DNA from: Saliniramus sp050485405
GTDB taxonomy: Bacteria; Pseudomonadota; Alphaproteobacteria; Rhizobiales; Beijerinckiaceae
DNA: 64,000 nucleotides
Direction of reading: 5' to 3'
Assembly: GCA_050485405.1 (NCBI GenBank)
Contig: JBJHBI010000001.1
Coordinates: 1 to 64,000 of the forward strand
This document shows positions 60,241-64,000 of this stretch, piece after piece; positions within the stretch are counted from its first letter, which is position 1, and each line of letters opens with the position of its first letter. The notes under the pieces were generated by a model. It was given only the letters and a program-made list of their open reading frames with translations. It had not been told where the DNA came from and did not search any database. The translations under genes were made by a program, and so were the position numbers.

Positions 60241-61278
60241 TCAGACCGGCGACCAGGTAGCGGGTTTTTCCGTGTGGATCGCGTCGCCCCGGGTTTCGGC
60301 GATGGTGTCGGCGAGCGCGCGCAGGGCCTCGGTGACGCCGGTACCGGTGGCCGAGGAGAGGATCAGCGGGGCCTTGCCGCAGGCGCGGCGCAGACGGTCG
60401 CGCTGCTTCTTCAGCGTCTCGGCATCGAGCGCGTCGGTCTTCGACAACGCGACGATCTCCGGTTTCTCGGCCAGCCCGTGCTCATAGGCTTCGAGCTCTT
60501 CGCGCACGGTTTTGTATGCCTTGCCGGCATGTTCGCTGGTGCCCTCGACGAGGTGCAGGATGACGCGGCAGCGCTCGACATGGGCGAGGAAACGGTCGCC
60601 GAGCCCCACGCCCTCATGGGCGCCCTCGATCAGGCCGGGAATATCGGCGAGCACGAATTCGCGCCCGTCGATGCGCACCACGCCCAACCCCGGATGCAGA
60701 GTGGTGAAGGGATAATCCGCGATCTTCGGCTTGGCCGCCGTGACGGTGGCGAGGAAGGTCGACTTGCCCGCATTGGGCAGGCCCACGAGCCCCGCATCGG
60801 CGATCAGCTTGAGCCGCAGCCAGATCCAGCGCTCCTCGCCGTCCTGGCCGGGATTGGCGCGGCGCGGGGCGCGGTTCGTCGAGGAGACGAAATGCGCGTT
60901 GCCGAAGCCGCCATTGCCGCCACGGGCGAGCTTGATGCGCTGCCCGACTTCCGTGAGATCGGCGATCACCGTCTCGCCGTCCTCGTCGAGGATCTGGGTG
61001 CCCGCCGGCAGCTTGAGCACCACGTCCTCGCCGGAGGCGCCGGTGCGGTTGCGGCCCATGCCGTGCACGCCCTTCTGCGCCTTGAAATGCTGCTGGTAGC
61101 GATAGTCGATCAGGGTGTTCAGCCCCTCGACGCATTCCGCCCAGACATCACCACCGCGGCCGCCATCGCCGCCGTCGGGACCGCCGAATTCGATGAACTT
61201 CTCGCGCCGGAACGAGACGCAGCCGGCGCCGCCGTCGCCAGAGCGAATGAAAATCTTGGCCTGGTCGAGAAACTTCAT
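60241..61278 (-). CDS. obgE: GTPase Obg/CgtA
   Basis: Essential ribosome-assembly GTPase. The 345-residue product has the glycine-rich Obg domain (RSGDGGAGCVSFRREKFIEF at residues 11-30), then the G domain with GLPNAGKSTFLATV (G1), the DIPGLIEGAHEGVGLGDRF G3 segment and LSKTDAL in the NKxD position. Its place downstream of rplU-rpmA is the usual bacterial order, here with a GNAT gene inserted between. Confidence 0.96.
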   Translation of the reverse strand: MKFLDQAKIFIRSGDGGAGCVSFRREKFIEFGGPDGGDGGRGGDVWAECVEGLNTLIDYRYQQHFKAQKGVHGMGRNRTGASGEDVVLKLPAGTQILDEDGETVIADLTEVGQRIKLARGGNGGFGNAHFVSSTNRAPRRANPGQDGEERWIWLRLKLIADAGLVGLPNAGKSTFLATVTAAKPKIADYPFTTLHPGLGVVRIDGREFVLADIPGLIEGAHEGVGLGDRFLAHVERCRVILHLVEGTSEHAGKAYKTVREELEAYEHGLAEKPEIVALSKTDALDAETLKKQRDRLRRACGKAPLILSSATGTGVTEALRALADTIAETRGDAIHTEKPATWSPV

Positions 61279-61301
61279 CGTCTTCAGTCTTTACCATGCG
61301 A

Positions 61302-61326
61302 ACCGCCCCGGACGGGCCGGGGCGGT
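61302..61326. terminator. GC-rich hairpin between the GNAT gene and obgE
   Basis: Perfect 10-bp stem (61302-61311 with 61317-61326, loop ACGGG) between the two minus-strand genes. No T-run follows, so it may be a Rho-independent terminator remnant, a processing site or a stability element. Confidence 0.5.
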
Positions 61327-61360
61327 GTCGGTTCATCGGCGAGCCGGGTCGCGTATACGC

Positions 61361-62014
61361 TTACTCGGCGGCTTGCGGCAGATCGTTTTCAGTGCCTGCG
61401 CGCGCCGTCAAGTCCCGAAGGAGGGATTGCGACGCGCGCAGCGGCTTTTCCCGCTGCACCTCGGCCTCCTCGCGCCATTGCTCCCGCGTCATGCGGAAGG
61501 TGTCGGCGCCGTGGCGGGAGCCGTCCGACATCGCCACCGGCTCGAAGCCGCATTTCGCGAGCACCCGCCGGGAAGCGGGATTGTCGAGAGCGGCCCGCGC
61601 CGTCAGGACCTGCGAATCGGCGAACCGGAAGGCGGCGTCGCGCATGGCGGCGACGGCCTCGGTCATGAAGCCCTCGCCCCAATAGGGCCGACCGATCCAG
61701 AATGCGAGTTCGGATTCGGTCGCGACCTGCGTGGGAAACACCCCGATCACGCCGATCGGCACGGTCGGGCGCGCCTTGGGTGCGATGGCGAGCGTCAGCC
61801 CCGTGCCTTCCATATTGGCGTGGCGGGTGGAGAGGATGAAGCCGTCGGCGCCTTCGTGCGGATAAGCGCGCGGCAGCTTCTTCATCATGTCCGCTACCTC
61901 TTTGGCCGCAGCGAGATCCTGCACGGCTCGGGCGTCGCCCTGGCGCGGCCAGCGCAGCCAGAGGCGGGCGGTTTCGAGACGGAAGACGTCGTCACGGGTC
62001 AGGTCGGGGAACAT
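61361..62014 (-). CDS. GNAT-family N-acetyltransferase (RimJ type)
   Basis: The 217-residue acetyltransferase begins FRLETARLWLRWPRQGDARA, has PIGVIGVFP, SELAFWIGRPYWGEGFMTEA and ALDNPASRRVLAKCGFE, all typical of the RimJ/RimL branch. The ATG at 62014 (MFPDLTRDD) starts at the homology. It is between rpmA and obgE on the same strand, a common alphaproteobacterial placement. Substrate unknown. Confidence 0.88.
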   Translation of the reverse strand: MFPDLTRDDVFRLETARLWLRWPRQGDARAVQDLAAAKEVADMMKKLPRAYPHEGADGFILSTRHANMEGTGLTLAIAPKARPTVPIGVIGVFPTQVATESELAFWIGRPYWGEGFMTEAVAAMRDAAFRFADSQVLTARAALDNPASRRVLAKCGFEPVAMSDGSRHGADTFRMTREQWREEAEVQREKPLRASQSLLRDLTARAGTENDLPQAAE

Positions 62015-62064
62015 GAATTCAGCTCCGATCGCGCGGTTTCCGGATTTCCGGGGATTCCGCATGA

Positions 62065-62098
62065 AAACGACGAAGGGGAGGTGGTGTTCCACCTCCCC
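62065..62098 (-). terminator. Rho-independent terminator after rplU-rpmA
   Basis: Perfect 10-bp stem (62075-62084 with 62089-62098, loop of four bases) followed on the minus strand by TTCGTCGTTTTC. It lies about 115 bases beyond the rpmA stop and would end the rplU-rpmA transcript. Confidence 0.8.
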
Positions 62099-62211
62099 CG
62101 GGGTCTTTCGGAGCTCTCTGGCGAGGCATGTTGCCGCATCTGGAGCTTCTTGACCGCCGGGGTGGGTGGGACCCGGCGGGAGCTCCTTCGTCGGACTTTG
62201 CTCTCGCCGGT

Positions 62212-62478
62212 TTACTCTGCAGCCTCCTGGGCCGGTACTACGGATACGATCGATCGGCCGAGTTTCTTGCCGAACTGAACGCGCCCTTCACAGAGCGCGA
62301 AAATCGTATGGTCCTTGCCGAGACCGACATTCACCCCCGGATGCACCTTCGTGCCCCGTTGGCGGATGATGATGTTGCCGGCCACGACGCTCTCGTTGCC
62401 GAACTTCTTCACGCCGAGACGGCGACCGGCGGAATCGCGACCGTTACGGGACGAGCCGCCTGCTTTTTTATGTGCCAT
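62212..62478 (-). CDS. rpmA: 50S ribosomal protein L27
   Basis: The 88-residue product begins MAHKKAGGSSRNGRDSAGRR, the classic L27 N terminus without a leader peptide, and contains RQRGTKVHPGVNVGLGKDHT. It supports the peptidyl-transferase centre. It follows rplU after 53 bases. Confidence 0.98.
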   Translation of the reverse strand: MAHKKAGGSSRNGRDSAGRRLGVKKFGNESVVAGNIIIRQRGTKVHPGVNVGLGKDHTIFALCEGRVQFGKKLGRSIVSVVPAQEAAE

Positions 62479-62531
62479 GGGTCTACTCCCCTAATACTGC
62501 TTGCATGTGACGCCCGACTCGCGGTCGCGCC

Positions 62532-62972
62532 TCACGCGGATTTCTCTTCGGCGGCGGCATCTCCGGCTGCCTCGGCCTCGGCCTTGGCGGGAGCCTTCTT
62601 CGCGGCGGTCTTGGCAGCGGTCTTCTTGGCCGTCGCCTTCTTGCCGGAGGGCTTGGCCCCGTCGGCGAGGATCTCGGTGATGCGCAGGGTGGTCAGATCC
62701 TGACGGTGACCGCGCTTGCGCTTCGAATTCTGGCGGCGACGCTTCTTGAAGGCGATGACCTTCGGACCGCGGGTCTGCTCGACCACCTCGGCCACGACGG
62801 AAGCACCATCGACCACCGGCGCACCGACCTTCACGTCGTCGCCATTGGCCAGCATCAGCACATCGGTGAGCGTGACGCTCTCGCCCGCTTCGGCGGAGAG
62901 GCGCTCGACCGTAATCACATCATCGGCGGCGACGCGGTACTGCTTGCCGCCGGTCTTGATCACTGCGAACAT
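62532..62972 (-). CDS. rplU: 50S ribosomal protein L21 with Lys/Ala-rich extension
   Basis: The 146-residue product starts MFAVIKTGGKQYRVAADDVI and has the basic loop FKKRRRQNSKRKRGHRQDLT. Typical L21 is about 103 residues; here a C-terminal tail of about 40 residues rich in Lys and Ala and then acidic (ending AAEEKSA) is added, a common alphaproteobacterial feature. It is the first gene of the rplU-rpmA operon. Confidence 0.97.
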   Translation of the reverse strand: MFAVIKTGGKQYRVAADDVITVERLSAEAGESVTLTDVLMLANGDDVKVGAPVVDGASVVAEVVEQTRGPKVIAFKKRRRQNSKRKRGHRQDLTTLRITEILADGAKPSGKKATAKKTAAKTAAKKAPAKAEAEAAGDAAAEEKSA

Positions 62973-63118
62973 CGTTTTCTTCCTCGTGTTCGATCCGGCT
63001 CTCCGGCGGTGATGAACCGTCGGGGCCGGCTTCTTTGCAGTTTCCGGCTATCATGATTGCGTGCCACCGAGGCAGCACACGGCGCGTGCAAAACACCCGA
63101 GTTTTGCTGAAGCGCCGT

Positions 63119-63146
63119 GGCTACGACAAGTAGCGCCGCTTGTCAA
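63119..63146 (-). promoter_or_regulatory. Possible rplU promoter
   Basis: On the minus strand TTGACA (63141-63146) is followed after 17 bases by TAGCCA, in the gap between the aldolase gene and rplU. The -35 box is consensus and the -10 box is weak. Confidence 0.45.
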
Positions 63147-63186
63147 GGCGACGATGATCGCCGCATTGCGCTCGCGCAGAGCGCGA

Positions 63187-64000
63187 TCAGGCCTTCTCGA
63201 GATCCTTGCTCCACTCGCCGAGCGAAGCCAGACCGTTCATCTTCGCGCGATGGGCGAAGGCCTTCTGCGCGGCGGGGACGTTCTCCTTCTTGCCGGACCA
63301 CGCCTTCTGCGGCGCGGCCTGGAGGGCGCGGCCATAGGAGAAGGTCATGTTCCAGGGGAAGCCGCCGATTTTATTCATCGCATCGAGATGGGCTGTCGCC
63401 ATCTCGTCCGACTGACCGCCCGAGAGATAGGCGATGCCCGGGACGGCGACGGGGACGCAGCGTTCCAGAACCATGATGGTGCGCTCGGCCACCTCCTCGA
63501 CGGAGGCCTGCTTGGCGCTCTTCTTGCCGGGCACGATCATGTTGGGCTTTAGCACCGTGCCTTCGAGCACGACGCGCTGCTCGTAGAGCTCCTCATAGAC
63601 GGTCTTGAGCACCCATTCCGTCACGTCGGCGCAGCGCTGGATGTCGTGATCGCCGTCCATCAGCACTTCCGGCTCGACGATCGGGACGATGTTCGCCTCC
63701 TGGCAGAGCGCCGCATAGCGGGCCAGCGCATGGGCGTTGGTCTTGACGCTGGTCCAGGTCGGGATGCCGTCGGCGATGTCGATCACCGCGCGCCATTTGG
63801 CGAAGCGGGCGCCGAGCGCGTAATAGTCCTTCAGCCGCTCGCGCAGCCCGTCCAGCCCCTCGGTCACGGTCTCGCCGGGGCAGGCGGGGAGCGGCTTGGC
63901 GCCGGCATCGACCTTGATCCCGGGAATCGAGCCCGCGGCTTCGATCAGCTTGACCAGCGGCGTGCCGTCGGCGGCCTTCTGGCGGATGGTCTCGTCATAG
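63187..64000 (-). CDS. Class I fructose-bisphosphate aldolase (5' end outside window)
   Basis: At least 271 residues are present; the N terminus lies beyond position 64000. Visible motifs are WRAVIDIADGIPTWTSVKTN, VPIVEPEVLMDGDHD, the Schiff-base lysine region LEGTVLKPNMIVPGKK and GIAYLSGGQSDEMATAHL. It cleaves fructose 1,6-bisphosphate in glycolysis and gluconeogenesis by a Schiff-base mechanism. The frame stays open to the window edge, where it reads YDETIRQKAADGTPL. Confidence 0.95.
   Translation of the reverse strand, partial: YDETIRQKAADGTPLVKLIEAAGSIPGIKVDAGAKPLPACPGETVTEGLDGLRERLKDYYALGARFAKWRAVIDIADGIPTWTSVKTNAHALARYAALCQEANIVPIVEPEVLMDGDHDIQRCADVTEWVLKTVYEELYEQRVVLEGTVLKPNMIVPGKKSAKQASVEEVAERTIMVLERCVPVAVPGIAYLSGGQSDEMATAHLDAMNKIGGFPWNMTFSYGRALQAAPQKAWSGKKENVPAAQKAFAHRAKMNGLASLGEWSKDLEKA

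Overview
The window is a high-GC chromosomal segment of an alphaproteobacterium, most likely of the order Hyphomicrobiales (Rhizobiales). The evidence is the murB-murC-murG-ftsW block, a GST-like FzlA candidate next to queG, a 6S RNA beside a 5-formyltetrahydrofolate cyclo-ligase gene, a ribosomal protein S1 of about 570 residues, an ExoD protein, and a soluble chemoreceptor with a typical alphaproteobacterial C-terminal domain. Genes for ectoine-type biosynthesis, ectoine breakdown and glycine-betaine-type uptake suggest a salt-tolerant organism. I cannot name the genus from sequence alone.

Layout. 1-8.5 kb: fzlA-like, queG, an SDR gene, then on the minus strand ftsW-murG-murC-murB (a fragment of the division/cell-wall cluster) and tRNA-Val(CAC). 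8.5-19.4 kb: housekeeping genes (rpe, a SleB-type cell-wall hydrolase, a patatin phospholipase, a cytosolic MCP with a PilZ domain, rpsA, exoD, a YmdB-type phosphoesterase, the fthC-type cyclo-ligase and 6S RNA). 19.4-28.4 kb: a catabolic locus with a GntR regulator, divergent from a ThDP enzyme, a FAD oxidoreductase, a tripartite tricarboxylate transporter (SBP, TctB, TctA), an SDR and a D-2-hydroxyacid dehydrogenase. 28.4-31.4 kb: panC, tRNA-Arg(CCT), a LysR regulator and a flavodoxin-fold quinone reductase.

31.4-39.8 kb holds the most unusual locus. On the minus strand, in transcription order, it runs MFS transporter, ectA, a PLP decarboxylase fused to a 3-aminobutyryl-CoA-ammonia-lyase-like hotdog domain, an AMP-forming ligase cut by one in-frame TAA, a stand-alone carrier protein, ectC and ectB. 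A divergent GcvA-like LysR gene sits at its head. This mixes the ectoine pathway with a carrier-protein/adenylation/decarboxylation module of the BtrI-BtrJ-BtrK kind. It suggests a modified, possibly aminoacylated, ectoine-like product. The product is inference.

39.8-49.8 kb: marC, a glycerophosphodiesterase, pyrF, two DUF1330 genes, cysK, moaA, a GH65 phosphorylase/hydrolase, a CelD-type acetyltransferase and a YrhK-type membrane protein. 49.9-53.3 kb: a proV-proW-proX quaternary-amine ABC importer. 53.7-59.5 kb: a class II aldolase, an isolated ureE-ureF pair, the ectoine degradation genes doeA-doeB with divergent doeX, and a metallophosphoesterase. 59.5-64 kb: rdgB, obgE, a GNAT gene, rpmA, rplU and a class I fructose-bisphosphate aldolase running off the end. 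Biosynthesis, uptake and degradation of ectoine-type solutes are thus found within about 27 kb. Many intergenic gaps carry short perfect or near-perfect tandem duplications of 12-22 bp, and one 31-bp repeat occurs at two stop codons.
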